The notes under the pieces are model-generated. The model saw only the letters and a program-made list of their open reading frames with translations, was not told the DNA's origin and did not search any database. From positions 310,001 to 374,000 of the forward strand of contig NZ_CAXUSG020000002.1 in assembly GCF_964253915.1 (NCBI RefSeq): a stretch of DNA of 64,000 nt, given 5' to 3'. The translations under genes and the position numbers were made by a program. Positions 17,697 to 27,145 of the stretch are shown here, in pieces; within the stretch, counting starts at the first letter, position 1, and every line of letters starts with the position of its first letter. Origin of the DNA: Metarhizobium sp964253915 (GTDB lineage Bacteria > Pseudomonadota > Alphaproteobacteria > Rhizobiales > Rhizobiaceae).

Positions 17697-19202
17697 TTAT
17701 TCCTCATCCGCCAGAGGATAGGTCGGAGGGAACATGTCTTTTACCGCCGGATGGCCCCAGGTGCGTTCCGGATATTTGGCAACCAAGCCTTCGAACTGCC
17801 GCTGGGCCTGGCTACGGGCTGCACGCATATCGAACCCTGCGACCTCCCCTTCGCGCATCGACAGGCGGCCATCGACAAAAACGGCGCGCGTCACCCGGCC
17901 CGTTGCGCCGAAGACCAGCGATTGCACGGGATCGACCGTTGGAGCAAATCCGCCGTCGCCGAGATCGAAAATGGCGACGTCCGCTTTCGAACCCGCCTGC
18001 AGACGGCCGAGATCGCTGCGGCCGAGCGCATCGGCGCCGCCGATGGTTGCCGCGTCGAACACCTCCGATGTCGAAAGCCCCTGTTCGTCCCCTTCGGCGA
18101 GGCGGCCCATCATCAGCGCGACGGCCATGTTCAGCACCATGTCCGGCGGCGCCGTGTCGGTGCCCATGCCGATGCGGATGCCAAGATCGCGGCAGCGGCG
18201 GAACGAGCGCAGCAATTCGCCGCCGCGGGCATAGACCAACGGGCAATGGGCGATGGTGACGCCGTGGCGGGCGTAGAGGTCGAGATCCTCCGGCTCGGCC
18301 TCCACCGCATGCGGCGCGATCAGCCGGTCGTGCAGCAGGCCGTGCCGGGCCAGCCATTGCGGCGCAGTCGTGCCGTGCAGGCGCTGCACGGTTCGCCGCT
18401 CCATCTTGCCCTGCGCCATGTGCAGCCTCACCGGCAGCCCCATCTCGGCCGAAGCCGCCATGGTGCGCTGGAGCAGCGGCAAGGTGCAGGTCTCCACCCG
18501 GTCCGGCGCCAACATGGCCTGCACCAACCCCTCGTGTTTCCCGGAGATCCGTTTCGCAAAGGCGATGGCCTCGTCGAGGCCTTTGAGGCCGCGGGCTTCG
18601 TCGAATACCGGCTCCAGCACGCCGGGCGCCTCGCAGACCATGCCGCCGGCGCGATAGGCGGGACCAAGCCAGACGCGCAGCCCCAACTCGCCGGCCGCCA
18701 TCGCCGCGGCGTCGAATTCGGCAACGGTCTCGGCCCATTCACGATAAAACAGCGAGGCGATCGGCAACGCTGTGGTGATGCCGTTGCGCAGCAATTGGCC
18801 GAAGGCGTAGCGCTTCTGGAACGCCAGTTCATCCGGCGAATACATTTCGTACGGACCACGGTCGACATAGCTGCGCGGCCAGACCCGGCCCGTTGCCCAG
18901 CCTGGACCGTAATCGACCGTCAGCAGCGTCGTATCAAGATCGGAGAGCGCATCAAGATCGACAAAACCCGGCGAGACCAGCATGTCGCCCAACTCGATCC
19001 GCCGTGCGACCTCGCCGGGAAAACGCGGGCCGACATAGAGGACATCTGACCCCTCGATGACGATTTCTCCGTCGCGCAGCAGCCGATGGCGACCGTCGGC
19101 ATGTGCAACGATCCAGCGGGCCGAAAGCGCCGTGCGCCCCTGAGGCCGCGTACCCAGCGCCAGGTCGGCAAGGCCTGTCGCGGTTTGACGGTCCGGGTTC
19201 AT
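17697..19202 (-). CDS. Amidohydrolase-superfamily protein with altered N-terminal metal motif
   Basis: 501 residues from ATG 19202, overlapping the racemase stop by 4 bp. Later metal and catalytic elements of the chlorohydrolase/cytosine-deaminase group are present: LHMAQGKMERR, IAPHAVEAEPEDL, IAHCPLVYARGGEL and GMGTDTAPPDMVLN. The first motif, normally PGFVNxHxH, reads VSPGFVDLDALSDLD, so both metal-ligand histidines are absent. It may be a subfamily using another metal arrangement, or a non-catalytic or altered-chemistry member. Position in the racemase/flavin-reductase/amidohydrolase operon implies a role in N-heterocycle or cyclic amide breakdown. Confidence 0.8.
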   Translation of the reverse strand: MNPDRQTATGLADLALGTRPQGRTALSARWIVAHADGRHRLLRDGEIVIEGSDVLYVGPRFPGEVARRIELGDMLVSPGFVDLDALSDLDTTLLTVDYGPGWATGRVWPRSYVDRGPYEMYSPDELAFQKRYAFGQLLRNGITTALPIASLFYREWAETVAEFDAAAMAAGELGLRVWLGPAYRAGGMVCEAPGVLEPVFDEARGLKGLDEAIAFAKRISGKHEGLVQAMLAPDRVETCTLPLLQRTMAASAEMGLPVRLHMAQGKMERRTVQRLHGTTAPQWLARHGLLHDRLIAPHAVEAEPEDLDLYARHGVTIAHCPLVYARGGELLRSFRRCRDLGIRIGMGTDTAPPDMVLNMAVALMMGRLAEGDEQGLSTSEVFDAATIGGADALGRSDLGRLQAGSKADVAIFDLGDGGFAPTVDPVQSLVFGATGRVTRAVFVDGRLSMREGEVAGFDMRAARSQAQRQFEGLVAKYPERTWGHPAVKDMFPPTYPLADEE

Positions 19203-19924
19203 GCCGACCTCGCCAGATCGCCGGCCTTGTCGCGCGGAAAGGCATAGGCCCCAGCCTTCGAGGTACGAAAACCGCCGCCCGTCAGCGCCTCGGCGAGTTT
19301 GACCGCCGCCGTCACGCCGTCGATCACCGGCACGCCCGCCTCGCGCGACAGCCAGTCGCAATGTTCCGCCATGCCGGCACAGCCAAGAACGATGGCATCG
19401 ACCCCATCCTCGCGAATGGAGAGCCGCGCTTCGGCAAGCAGCCGCGACCGGGCGATGTGCGGGTCGGATTCCAGCGAAAGTACCGGCAGGTCTACGGCAC
19501 GCACGCGGCGGCAGCGGTTGCCTGCCCCGTAACCGGCGATCAGATCCTCGATCACCGGAACCGACCGCGGCAAGGTGGTGATCACCGAAAAGCGGGATGC
19601 CACCGTCACCGCCACCTGAACCGCGGCCTGGCAGATGCCGATCACCGGACCGGTTGCCACTTCGCGGGCGGCCGCCAGACCGGGATCGTCGAAACAGGCG
19701 ATCACATGCGCCGTTGCCCCCCTCGCCTCTGCGGCACGAATGGCCGCCAGCATGCCGGGCACCGCCATCGCCTCGTCGGCATACCCCTCGATCGAGGCCG
19801 GCGTGCCCGTCGCGGTGACCGCATCGATCTCGGTGCCTTCAGCGCGGATTGCTTCCGCCGCCCGGGCGATCTGCGCGGTCATGGAGGCGGTGGAGTTGGG
19901 ATTGATCACATGGATCCGGGTCAT
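19199..19924 (-). CDS. Asp/Glu/hydantoin racemase-family protein
   Basis: 241 residues. The two catalytic cysteines of the fold are C77 (VIACFDDPGL) and C182 (VLGCAGMAEH), and the opening RIHVINPNSTASMT is the family signature. Members racemise hydantoins, aspartate or glutamate, or isomerise maleate-like acids. It is coupled by 4-bp overlaps to genes on both sides. Within a hydantoin-like pathway it would let a D-specific amidohydrolase consume both enantiomers; a maleamate/maleate isomerase-type role is an alternative. Confidence 0.85.
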   Translation of the reverse strand: MTRIHVINPNSTASMTAQIARAAEAIRAEGTEIDAVTATGTPASIEGYADEAMAVPGMLAAIRAAEARGATAHVIACFDDPGLAAAREVATGPVIGICQAAVQVAVTVASRFSVITTLPRSVPVIEDLIAGYGAGNRCRRVRAVDLPVLSLESDPHIARSRLLAEARLSIREDGVDAIVLGCAGMAEHCDWLSREAGVPVIDGVTAAVKLAEALTGGGFRTSKAGAYAFPRDKAGDLARSA

Positions 19925-20577
19925 CCGGCGGCTCTTTCCGATTTGGGCATGACTTGCGCAGCCTCGTAAGGAAGCAGCGCCTCGGGCTTCTTCAATTCGA
20001 ACTGGCGGTCGGAGGTGATGTAGTTGTCGGCATGCAGCCGGGCGATGGGCTGGTAGGTTTCAGGGTTCACGTAGCGCCGCTCGGCATCGAGGCAACGGTC
20101 GTGGACATGCATATGCACCACCTCCCCGACGATCAGCACGCGCCGGTCATAATCGAGGATGCGCTCCACCCGGCATTCGAAACTGCAGGGGCTTTCGGCG
20201 ATGCGGGCGACCTCGATCTGGTCGCAGGGCACTGCCGTGAGGCCGGCGAAGGCGGGTTCGTCGACATCAGAGGCAAAATTGACGCTGCAGACGATCATCG
20301 CATCCGCAATCGACATATCGACCATGTTGACGACGAATTCCCCGGTGCGGCGGATGTTGGCGACGGTATCCTTCTCGTCACCATTGCCGCGGGTCTGTAT
20401 GCCGAGGACGACCAGCGGCGGCTCATGCGAGAAGACGTTGAAAAAGCTCATCGGCGCCGCATTGTCGTGCCCAGCAGGCGAACGCGTGCCCACCAGCGCA
20501 ATCGGCCGCGGCCCGATGAAATTGGTCAAGAGCCGGTAGCGGTCGGCGCTGGAGATTGCGGTAAAATCGATATCCAT
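19921..20577 (-). CDS. Flavin reductase-like FMN-binding protein
   Basis: 218 residues from ATG 20577; a TTG 15 bases upstream is less likely. The split-barrel flavin-binding domain is shown by RPIALVGTRSPAGHDNAAPMSFF, VNMVDMSIADAM and FECRVERILDYDRRVLIVGEV. Such proteins supply FMNH2 to two-component monooxygenases or act directly on small flavin substrates. No partner monooxygenase is in the operon, so its job here is open. It overlaps the racemase gene by 4 bp. Confidence 0.85.
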   Translation of the reverse strand: MDIDFTAISSADRYRLLTNFIGPRPIALVGTRSPAGHDNAAPMSFFNVFSHEPPLVVLGIQTRGNGDEKDTVANIRRTGEFVVNMVDMSIADAMIVCSVNFASDVDEPAFAGLTAVPCDQIEVARIAESPCSFECRVERILDYDRRVLIVGEVVHMHVHDRCLDAERRYVNPETYQPIARLHADNYITSDRQFELKKPEALLPYEAAQVMPKSERAAG

Positions 20578-20592
20578 GCGTTCTGGTCCCAA

Positions 20593-21759
20593 TCAGCCGG
20601 CCTTGCCCGCAACGATAGCACCCCGGCGCACCACCCAACGGTTTGCCGGACGCCGGCAAAGGGCATCGCCGGCATTCAATGCTTCGATCATCACGAAATC
20701 CGACCTGCCGCCGGGTTTCAAGCCATAATCGGCAAGACCGATGGCCCGCGCCGCAGCGTCGGTGGCGCAGCCGATGGCGCGCCTGAAATCCTCGTCGGTG
20801 TTCCAGTCGAAACGAAAGGCGGTGAGGAAAGCACGCTCCAGCATGTCGCCATTGCCGAGCGGCGACCAGGCATCGCGGATACCGTCGGAGCCGCAGCAGA
20901 CGGTCACACCCATGTCCGTCAATTGCTCCACCGGCGGCACGGCTACGTCGGCAGGCGCAGACGTCATCAGGGAAATTTTGAGGTCTGCCAGCCTGCGGCC
21001 GATTTTCGCCAACCGCGCCTCGGGGATCATGCCGACGCAATAGGCATGCGACACCATCACCTTGCTGGAGAGGCCGCTGGCCTCGGTATAATCGGCGATC
21101 CGGTCGATCTGCCAGGCGCCGAGTTCGCCCTTGTCGTGCAGGTGGATGTCGACGCCGACGCCCTTGGCGACGGCAAGGTCGAAGATGAACCGCAGCTGGC
21201 CGTCCGGATCGCCGTCGATGCCGGCAGGATCGAGGCCGCCGACCGTTTCGACACCCATGTCGATCGCCTGGCGGATCAGATCGGTCGTTCCGGGGCGGCA
21301 GAGAAGCCCCTGCTGCGGGAAAGCGACGAATTGCAGGTCCACCTTGTCGCGCCAGGTTTCACGTAACCGCAGCATCGCCTCGACATGCGAAAGCCCCATG
21401 TCCGGCGCCACGTCGATATGCGAGCGCACGGCCGTGGTGCCGTGGCGCAGCATCTCGGAGAGAAGCCGCGATGCTCGCTCCTCGGGGGCGGTGGTGTTGG
21501 CGGAGAGTACCTTGCGCTCGTTGTCGATGTAATCGCGCAGGCGCCCTGCCCGGTAGCCGGGTTGCCATGCCTCGCCCCAGAGCGTCTTGTCGAGATGGAC
21601 ATGCGGCTCGACGAAAGCCGGAAGCACCAGCCGTCCCTTACCGTCGATGGAGTCGGGGGCCGTGACATCGGCACCGATCTCCTGGATGACGCCATCGGCG
21701 CAGCGGATACCGATCGTACGACCGTCGATGTCGCGCAGGTTGGTATAGGTGGTGGTCAT
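20593..21759 (-). CDS. Cytosine deaminase/AtzC-like amidohydrolase
   Basis: 388 residues. The metal motif PHVHLDKTLWGE, then VRSHIDVAPDMG, DIHLHDKGEL, SHAYCVGMI and CCGSDGIRDAWSPLG follow the cytosine deaminase (COG0402) order, all key residues present. The group hydrolyses C-N bonds in cytosine, creatinine, isopropylammelide and similar rings. It is first in a tightly spaced minus-strand set with the flavin reductase, racemase-like and second amidohydrolase genes, so it probably performs the first ring deamination or opening after import. Confidence 0.88.
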   Translation of the reverse strand: MTTTYTNLRDIDGRTIGIRCADGVIQEIGADVTAPDSIDGKGRLVLPAFVEPHVHLDKTLWGEAWQPGYRAGRLRDYIDNERKVLSANTTAPEERASRLLSEMLRHGTTAVRSHIDVAPDMGLSHVEAMLRLRETWRDKVDLQFVAFPQQGLLCRPGTTDLIRQAIDMGVETVGGLDPAGIDGDPDGQLRFIFDLAVAKGVGVDIHLHDKGELGAWQIDRIADYTEASGLSSKVMVSHAYCVGMIPEARLAKIGRRLADLKISLMTSAPADVAVPPVEQLTDMGVTVCCGSDGIRDAWSPLGNGDMLERAFLTAFRFDWNTDEDFRRAIGCATDAAARAIGLADYGLKPGGRSDFVMIEALNAGDALCRRPANRWVVRRGAIVAGKAG

Positions 21760-21834
21760 GGTCTCCTCCGGGCATTCGATTTCGGTGCAAACCGCACTGG
21801 CCGCACCAGACTGTCGACAAGTCCGAAACCCTCT

Positions 21835-21925
21835 TCTTCGTCATGCTCGGGCTTGTCCCGAGCATCTGCGACCTATTGATTTACGATACGTCGGCAGACC
21901 CTCGAGACAAGCCCGAGGATGATGT
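21835..21925. repeat. Palindromic intergenic repeat
   Basis: Two G/C dyads, GCTCGGGCTTGTCCCGAGC and CTCGAGACAAGCCCGAG, flank a TTGATTTACGATACGTCGGCAGA spacer. The block resembles a dispersed alphaproteobacterial intergenic repeat I recall from rhizobia. It sits between two same-strand operons. Confidence 0.6.
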
Positions 21926-21954
21926 GAAGTGGTAAGCGGGTTTGTCACTAAGCT

Positions 21955-21981
21955 GGACACGGCCCGCTCCGGGCCGTGTCC
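21955..21981 (-). terminator. Strong hairpin after the polyamine-type binding-protein gene
   Basis: Perfect 12-bp stem GGACACGGCCCG/CGGGCCGTGTCC with a CTC loop, 7 bp past the stop of the binding-protein gene. It probably terminates the importer operon. Confidence 0.7.
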
Positions 21982-21988
21982 CTTATTG

Positions 21989-23038
21989 TCAGCCCTTCAG
22001 GCGCGTCCAGATGCGGTCACGCAGTTCGCGGGCCTTCGGGCCGCAATCCTGGGTCGGCACCAGACGGCTGGAATATTCGGCCGGCATGTTGATCGCTTCC
22101 ATCTTGCGCCACTGGTCGCTCAGGAACTCGTCGGACTTGATGGCGTTGGCATAAGCGATCGCGTTGGAAACGGCGGCGGCATTTTCCGGCGCCATCATCC
22201 AGTTGATGAAGATTTTCGCATTTTCCGGATGCGGCGCATTGGCCGGCACCGCAAAATTGTCGCGGAACATCGGCGTGCCTTCCTTCGGGTAAAGGAAACG
22301 GATCGACGAGCGCTGGGCGGTGGCGCGCGCCGTCGCACCGTTCCAGACGTGGTACATGGCGACTTCGCCGGAGGCGAGGCGATCCACGGTGCTGTCGGAG
22401 CTATAGAGCTTCAGCTTGTCTTTCTGGTCCTGCAAGAGCTTGAGGATCTTTGCGGCATCCTCGTTGCTCTCGGTGCATTGCGGGATGCCGAGGTAGATGG
22501 ATGCCGCGAGAATTTCGTCGCTGGCGGTATCGAGCGCAGCAATTTTGCCGACGAGATCGGCGCGCGGCTCGAAATATTCCTTCCAGCTCGCATCCACCGT
22601 GCCGCCTTCGACCTGGGCGCTGTCATAAGCGAGACCTGTCACGCCCCAGAGATAGGGCGCGGAATATTCGTGCTTCGGGTCGAAGTCCGGGTTCTTGAAG
22701 GCGTCCTTCATGTGCTGGTAGTTCGACATCGCATGCGTGTCGATCTTCATCAGCAGGCCGTCCTTGATCATGCCGGGGATGACGTAATCGCTCGGCACGA
22801 TCACGTCGTAGGAAGCGCCGCCGGACTGGAGTTTGGCAAGCAGCGTATCATTGCTGTCGAAGCCGTCGAGGATCACCTTGATGCCGGTCTCGCTCTCGAA
22901 CTTCTTCAGCAGATCGACGGGGTAATAATCCGTCCAGTTATAGAAATAGAGCGTCTTTTCCGCATCTTGCGCCGCGACCGGCGAGGCAAGCAATGCAACG
23001 GCGGCAAAGGCTGCGCCGAAACAGGATTTCAGGTGCAT
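21989..23038 (-). CDS. Spermidine/putrescine-type ABC importer binding protein (PotD/PotF family)
   Basis: 349 residues with a signal peptide (FGAAFAAVALLASPVAAQ). LYFYNWTDYYPVDLLKKFE is the hallmark opening of PotD-like proteins, and GGASYDVIVPSDYVIPGM is also conserved. It binds polyamines or other cationic amines in the periplasm. It is last in its operon (ATPase, permease, permease, binding protein) and is followed by a strong hairpin. The downstream amidohydrolase set suggests the cargo is an amine-bearing heterocycle or polyamine derivative. Confidence 0.9.
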   Translation of the reverse strand: MHLKSCFGAAFAAVALLASPVAAQDAEKTLYFYNWTDYYPVDLLKKFESETGIKVILDGFDSNDTLLAKLQSGGASYDVIVPSDYVIPGMIKDGLLMKIDTHAMSNYQHMKDAFKNPDFDPKHEYSAPYLWGVTGLAYDSAQVEGGTVDASWKEYFEPRADLVGKIAALDTASDEILAASIYLGIPQCTESNEDAAKILKLLQDQKDKLKLYSSDSTVDRLASGEVAMYHVWNGATARATAQRSSIRFLYPKEGTPMFRDNFAVPANAPHPENAKIFINWMMAPENAAAVSNAIAYANAIKSDEFLSDQWRKMEAINMPAEYSSRLVPTQDCGPKARELRDRIWTRLKG

Positions 23039-23054
23039 GCGATACTCCTCCTTG

Positions 23055-23828
23055 TTAGCGGCGCAGACGGCCGAGAAAAAATGACAATGAAACGAGCAGA
23101 ACCGAGACGATCAGCATCACCGCCGAGATGGCGTTGATCTCCGGCGTGATGCCGGCGCGGATGGCCGAGAAGATGTAGACCGGCAACGTCGTGGTGCCGG
23201 GTCCGGCCAGGAAGAACGAGGTCAGGAAGTCGTCGAGACTGGTGACGAAGGCGAGCGTGAAGCCGGCCATCACGCCGGGCCAGAGCAGCGGCATCGTCAC
23301 CCGGCGGAAGGTGCGGAAGCGGTTGGCGTAAAGATCCTGCGCCGCTTCCTCGTAGGTGCCGGCGATGCCCTGGAGCCGGGCACGGATCGGCAGGTAGGCG
23401 AAAGGGATGCAGAAGGCCGTGTGCGCCAAAACCATCGCCCCCAGGCCGAGCTTGATGCCGAGAGAGACGAACAAGAGCAGCGTGGCAACCGCCACGACGA
23501 TCTCCGGCAGGATCAGCGGCATGTTGAGGATTGTCTCGGATGCGCCGCGGCCGAAGAAGGACCGCCGCGTGGCAAGGGCCGCCATCAGTGCCAGGATCGT
23601 CGCTGCGGTGGCGGCGGCAATCGCCAGCACGATGGAATTGGCGGCGGCAGCGCGGATGGACGGGTTTTCGACGATCCGGACGTACCAATCGAACGAGGCG
23701 TGCGTCCAGACGGTTGCGGTGCGATTGGCGTTAAAACTGTAGGCGATCAGGACGATGACCGGCACGTAAAGATATATCAGCACCAGGACCGCGATTTCGC
23801 GCGTCAGGGGGAAACGCGTCGGGTTCAT
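23055..23828 (-). CDS. Polyamine-type ABC importer permease (PotC/PotI-like)
   Basis: 257 residues from ATG 23828, which overlaps the preceding permease stop. It has six hydrophobic segments and the EAA-type loop EEAAQDLYANRFRTFRRVTMP that docks the ATPase. A start seven codons upstream is possible but would overlap further. Confidence 0.92.
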   Translation of the reverse strand: MNPTRFPLTREIAVLVLIYLYVPVIVLIAYSFNANRTATVWTHASFDWYVRIVENPSIRAAAANSIVLAIAAATAATILALMAALATRRSFFGRGASETILNMPLILPEIVVAVATLLLFVSLGIKLGLGAMVLAHTAFCIPFAYLPIRARLQGIAGTYEEAAQDLYANRFRTFRRVTMPLLWPGVMAGFTLAFVTSLDDFLTSFFLAGPGTTTLPVYIFSAIRAGITPEINAISAVMLIVSVLLVSLSFFLGRLRR

Positions 23829-24706
23829 ACCGACCTCCTGCTGCGCCACAGCGCCATTGCGGTCATGACGACCAGCATCACGGCCAGCAGCACCACCGAA
23901 AGGGCGGCGCCGAACGGCCAGTTGCGCGAGGCGCCGAACTGCATCTGGATAATGTTGCCGAGCATCAGCGTCCTGCCGCCGCCGAGCAAAGCCGGGGTGA
24001 CGAAGGCGCCGAGGCAGGGGATAAAGACCAGCAGGCTTCCGGCGACGATGCCCGGCGCCGCGATCGGCAACACCACGCGTCTCAACGCCCGGCGGCGGTT
24101 GGCGCCGAGATCATGTGCCGCTTCGACGAGGCGCCAGTCGAATTTTTCGAAGACCGTGTAGATCGGCAGGATCATGAACGGCAGGAAGGAATAGGTCAGG
24201 CCTATCGCCACGGCGATATCGTTATAGAGCAGTTGCACCGGGCCGAAGGGCGAAAGCGCGTTGACGAATGTCGCCACCCATCCATCCTCGCGGAGAATGA
24301 TCAGCCAGGCGTAGTTGCGGACCAGCAGGTTGGTCCAGAAGGGAATGGTGATCACCAGCAGCATGAGATCGCGCGGCCCGCGCGACAGGCCGGCCATCCA
24401 CAGAGCAACCGGCAAGCCCAGAAGAAGGCAAAGGATCGTCGTCACCGCCGCTTGTGTCACCGACCGCAGGAAAATCACCAGATAGCTGGTGTTGAGGATC
24501 ATCGTGCCGTCGAAATCCTCCTCCCAGACGAGGCGGACGTAATTGGCAAAGGATGCGCCGGAATTCCAGTCAACGCCGGAGCTGCCGCCCTTGTCGAGCA
24601 GCGAGATCCATCCCATCAGCCCCAGCGGCACGCCGATCAAGAGCAGGATGACGCCCAGCGCCGGGACGAGCAGAAGCGAGGTTCTGAGGGCGGTGCCGTT
24701 GCTCAT
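23825..24706 (-). CDS. Polyamine-type ABC importer permease (PotB/PotH-like)
   Basis: 293 residues and about six membrane segments. Family stretches are [17 protein letters not shown] and [20 protein letters not shown] (the EAA loop). Start and stop both overlap neighbouring transporter genes by 4 bp, showing one translational unit. Confidence 0.92.
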   Translation of the reverse strand: MSNGTALRTSLLLVPALGVILLLIGVPLGLMGWISLLDKGGSSGVDWNSGASFANYVRLVWEEDFDGTMILNTSYLVIFLRSVTQAAVTTILCLLLGLPVALWMAGLSRGPRDLMLLVITIPFWTNLLVRNYAWLIILREDGWVATFVNALSPFGPVQLLYNDIAVAIGLTYSFLPFMILPIYTVFEKFDWRLVEAAHDLGANRRRALRRVVLPIAAPGIVAGSLLVFIPCLGAFVTPALLGGGRTLMLGNIIQMQFGASRNWPFGAALSVVLLAVMLVVMTAMALWRSRRSV

Positions 24707-25770
24707 TGTTCCAGCACCCGCAAGGCGTCCTGCGGCAGCGCCAGGCCGACGCGTTCGCCATGGCTGCCACGAAAATCCGACGCATCGGATTGCCGCAGCA
24801 GGAAGGTGCTGCCATCAGGCAGGCCGAGCTTGTGCAGCATCGCCGTTCCGAGATAGGCGGAATGAATGATCGTCGCCTCCAGCGCACCGGCACCGGCCGG
24901 CACCAGGCGTGCCCGTTCGGGGCGGATGGCTACGGTCACCCGACCGGACTTCTCATGCGCCAGCGGCAGCACTGTTCCGGCGTCGAGCTTCACGCCGCCA
25001 CCAGGCAGCGCCTCGCCTTCCATGAGGTTGATGTCACCGATGAAATCGGCGACGAAACGGTGCGTCGGCGTTTCATAGATTTCCTGCGGCGGCCCCATCT
25101 GCAGGATGCGGCCGGACTGCATGACAGCGACGCGGTCCGACAGGGTCAGCGCCTCTTCCTGGTCGTGGGTGACGAAGAGGAAAGTAATGCCCGCCTCCTC
25201 CTGCAACTGCTTCAGTTCGATCTGCATTTCCTTGCGCAGCTTGAGATCGAGCGCCGAAAGCGGCTCGTCGAGCAGCAGGACGCGCGGCCGCGGCGCCAGC
25301 GCCCGCGCAAGCGCGACACGCTGCTGCTGCCCGCCGGAGAGTTCTGCCGGCTTGCGGCGGGCAAAACTTCCCATCCGCACCATCTCCAGCGCCTCGCCGA
25401 CGCGGGTGCGCATCGCATCACGCGCCATGCCCTGCTCGACGAGCGCGAAGGCGACATTCTGCTCGACGGTCAGATGCGGAAACAGCGCGTAGCTTTGGAA
25501 AACCGTGTTGACCGGACGGTGAAACGGCGGCGCGGCGGTGACATCCTGCCCTTCGATGGCGATCGTACCGGCATTGGCCGTCTCGAATCCGGCGATCAGT
25601 CGAAGCAGGGTCGTCTTGCCGCAACCCGACGGACCGAGAAGCGTGAAGAATTCGCGCCGCCCGATATCGAGGGACACATCATCCAGCACCGGGATCGTGA
25701 AGATGCCCCTGCCAAAACTCTTGCTGACGTTTCGGATGGATACCGCTGGTAGGACGGACGAGTTCGCCAT
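24703..25770 (-). CDS. Polyamine-type ABC importer ATPase (PotA/PotG-like)
   Basis: 355 residues. Walker [10 protein letters not shown], signature [15 protein letters not shown], Walker [13 protein letters not shown], switch VTHDQEEAL, then a C-terminal TOBE domain (about residues 270-355; [11 protein letters not shown]). It is the first gene of the operon and is preceded by an AT-rich control region with repeated GntR-like half-sites. Confidence 0.94.
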   Translation of the reverse strand: MANSSVLPAVSIRNVSKSFGRGIFTIPVLDDVSLDIGRREFFTLLGPSGCGKTTLLRLIAGFETANAGTIAIEGQDVTAAPPFHRPVNTVFQSYALFPHLTVEQNVAFALVEQGMARDAMRTRVGEALEMVRMGSFARRKPAELSGGQQQRVALARALAPRPRVLLLDEPLSALDLKLRKEMQIELKQLQEEAGITFLFVTHDQEEALTLSDRVAVMQSGRILQMGPPQEIYETPTHRFVADFIGDINLMEGEALPGGGVKLDAGTVLPLAHEKSGRVTVAIRPERARLVPAGAGALEATIIHSAYLGTAMLHKLGLPDGSTFLLRQSDASDFRGSHGERVGLALPQDALRVLEQ

Positions 25771-26155
25771 TGGGTGCCTCTGGTGTATTTCACCAAGCGT
25801 CCTACATGGCGTACGATCTTGTCAATATATGTATACGATCTTTTGAAATTTTATTGGATACAATTTTTGCATACAAATATTTTTACGATGGGAAATAGTT
25901 TGCAATCGAACGCCATCCGCAGGCGAAAAAGCCCGCAGTTTATGGGATTTTTTTGAAAAACATGCCGTAATTTCAATGAAAGACGGGCTGTCCCGTCCGA
26001 CCAGCGGAGCACTTGGCAGCAGAAGGCCCAGTGGTCTTGGCATCCAATTGTATACTGATACTGTGCACAACATAAAACGCCGCAACTCTGCAATGTTGCG
26101 GGCGGCACATGAAAATCGGGGCTATGGGAGCGACGGATTCGTCTCGTTCAAGAGC
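25771..26155. promoter_or_regulatory. Control region with repeated TGNATACRA half-sites
   Basis: 385 bp without a credible gene between the GntR stop and the importer ATPase start. It contains TGTATACGA (25830-25838), TGGATACAA (25855-25863) and TGCATACAA (25868-25876), the last two 13 bp apart, plus TTGTATACTG at 26048-26057. These resemble GntR (VanR/FadR-type) operators. The sequence is far more AT-rich than its surroundings. Confidence 0.45.
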
Positions 26156-26872
26156 CTAAAGCCCTTCTTCCTTGGCGTAGGCCGCCAGCAGATCCGGAAA
26201 GTCCTTGCCCGGCACACCTTTCAGCAACGCGCGCGTGGTGATGGCGTCGATGTGCTCGTTCATCAGGGCGCAGGCCCTGGCATTCTCGCCGCGGGCAAGG
26301 GCGCCAATCAGTTCGCGATGTTCCGACACGGCGCAATCGGGGGAATGCGGCCGGCCATACAGCGACAGAATGAGCGAAGATCGGGAAACAAGCTCCGTCA
26401 CATAACGGGAAAGCACGTCGTTTTCCGTTAACTGGGCCAGCAGGACGTGAAATTCTCCGGCCAGCTGGATCGAGGCGGAGGTATTGCTCGTCTTGGCCAT
26501 GTCTTCGGCATCGACATGCGCTTCGAGCTGCCGGATCTGCTGGGGCGAAAGTTTTCCCGCCAGCGTATCGACCACCAGCGCCTCCAGCGCACGGCGCACC
26601 GCGAAAATGTTGTTGCCGTCCTGCAGGCTGGGCTGGGCAACGCAGGCGCCCTTGTGGGGGCGTTGTTCGATCAGGCCTTCGCCGTTCAGCCGTGCCAAAG
26701 CCTGGCGTACGATAGTGCGGCTGACGCCCAGTCGCTCGCCGATCGAATCTTCGGGAAGTTTGGTCCCGGCCGCCAGGGCCTGGTCGAGGATGGCGCGTTT
26801 CAGGGTGCGGTAGACGGCATCGGATTTGGAGACCGTGGATTTTTTGGTCTTGTCCCGGGGAGTGGCTGCCAT
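26156..26872 (-). CDS. GntR-family regulator, FadR/FCD subfamily
   Basis: 238 residues from ATG 26872 (CAGGACGATC upstream); a longer frame to 26950 lacks a better RBS. The winged helix (YRTLKRAILDQALAAGTKLP, ERLGVSRTIVRQALARL, EGLIEQRPHKGACV) is followed by an FCD domain with FHVLLAQLTENDV and SEHRELIGALARGE. It is transcribed toward the polyamine-type importer and amidohydrolase genes, and is the likely local repressor acting at the 25830-25876 half-sites. Confidence 0.9.
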   Translation of the reverse strand: MAATPRDKTKKSTVSKSDAVYRTLKRAILDQALAAGTKLPEDSIGERLGVSRTIVRQALARLNGEGLIEQRPHKGACVAQPSLQDGNNIFAVRRALEALVVDTLAGKLSPQQIRQLEAHVDAEDMAKTSNTSASIQLAGEFHVLLAQLTENDVLSRYVTELVSRSSLILSLYGRPHSPDCAVSEHRELIGALARGENARACALMNEHIDAITTRALLKGVPGKDFPDLLAAYAKEEGL

Positions 26873-27145
26873 GATCGTCCTGATCCAAAATTCCAACTTG
26901 CCTTGACTGGCGCCCGAGACCTGAGACTGGAATTTTTTCCGCGGGCGCAATCATGTCGATGGATAGGACTTTTCGCGGCCTTCGTCCATCGCTGCCGCTG
27001 ACTGAAAGCCTGGCGGAGCAACAAGTCGCATGGCGCAGCGGATTGGCGGCAGATCATTTGAATTTGCGCGCCCGTGGCGGTAAACCCTTCGGAAAATCGT
27101 TTCCGGCACGTGCCGGGCGGGACGAGCTGAAAAGGCTGGAGACAT
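26873..27145. other. Intergenic region GntR/recX, no feature seen
   Basis: 273 bp. Open frames across it overlap recX out of frame and show no family resemblance. It presumably holds the divergent promoters; none is convincing by eye. Confidence 0.4.

Noticed and set aside
21835..21925. CRISPR-like repeats in the 21.8-21.9 kb gap
   Set aside because: Only two inverted palindromes with different spacers are present, not a regular direct-repeat array.
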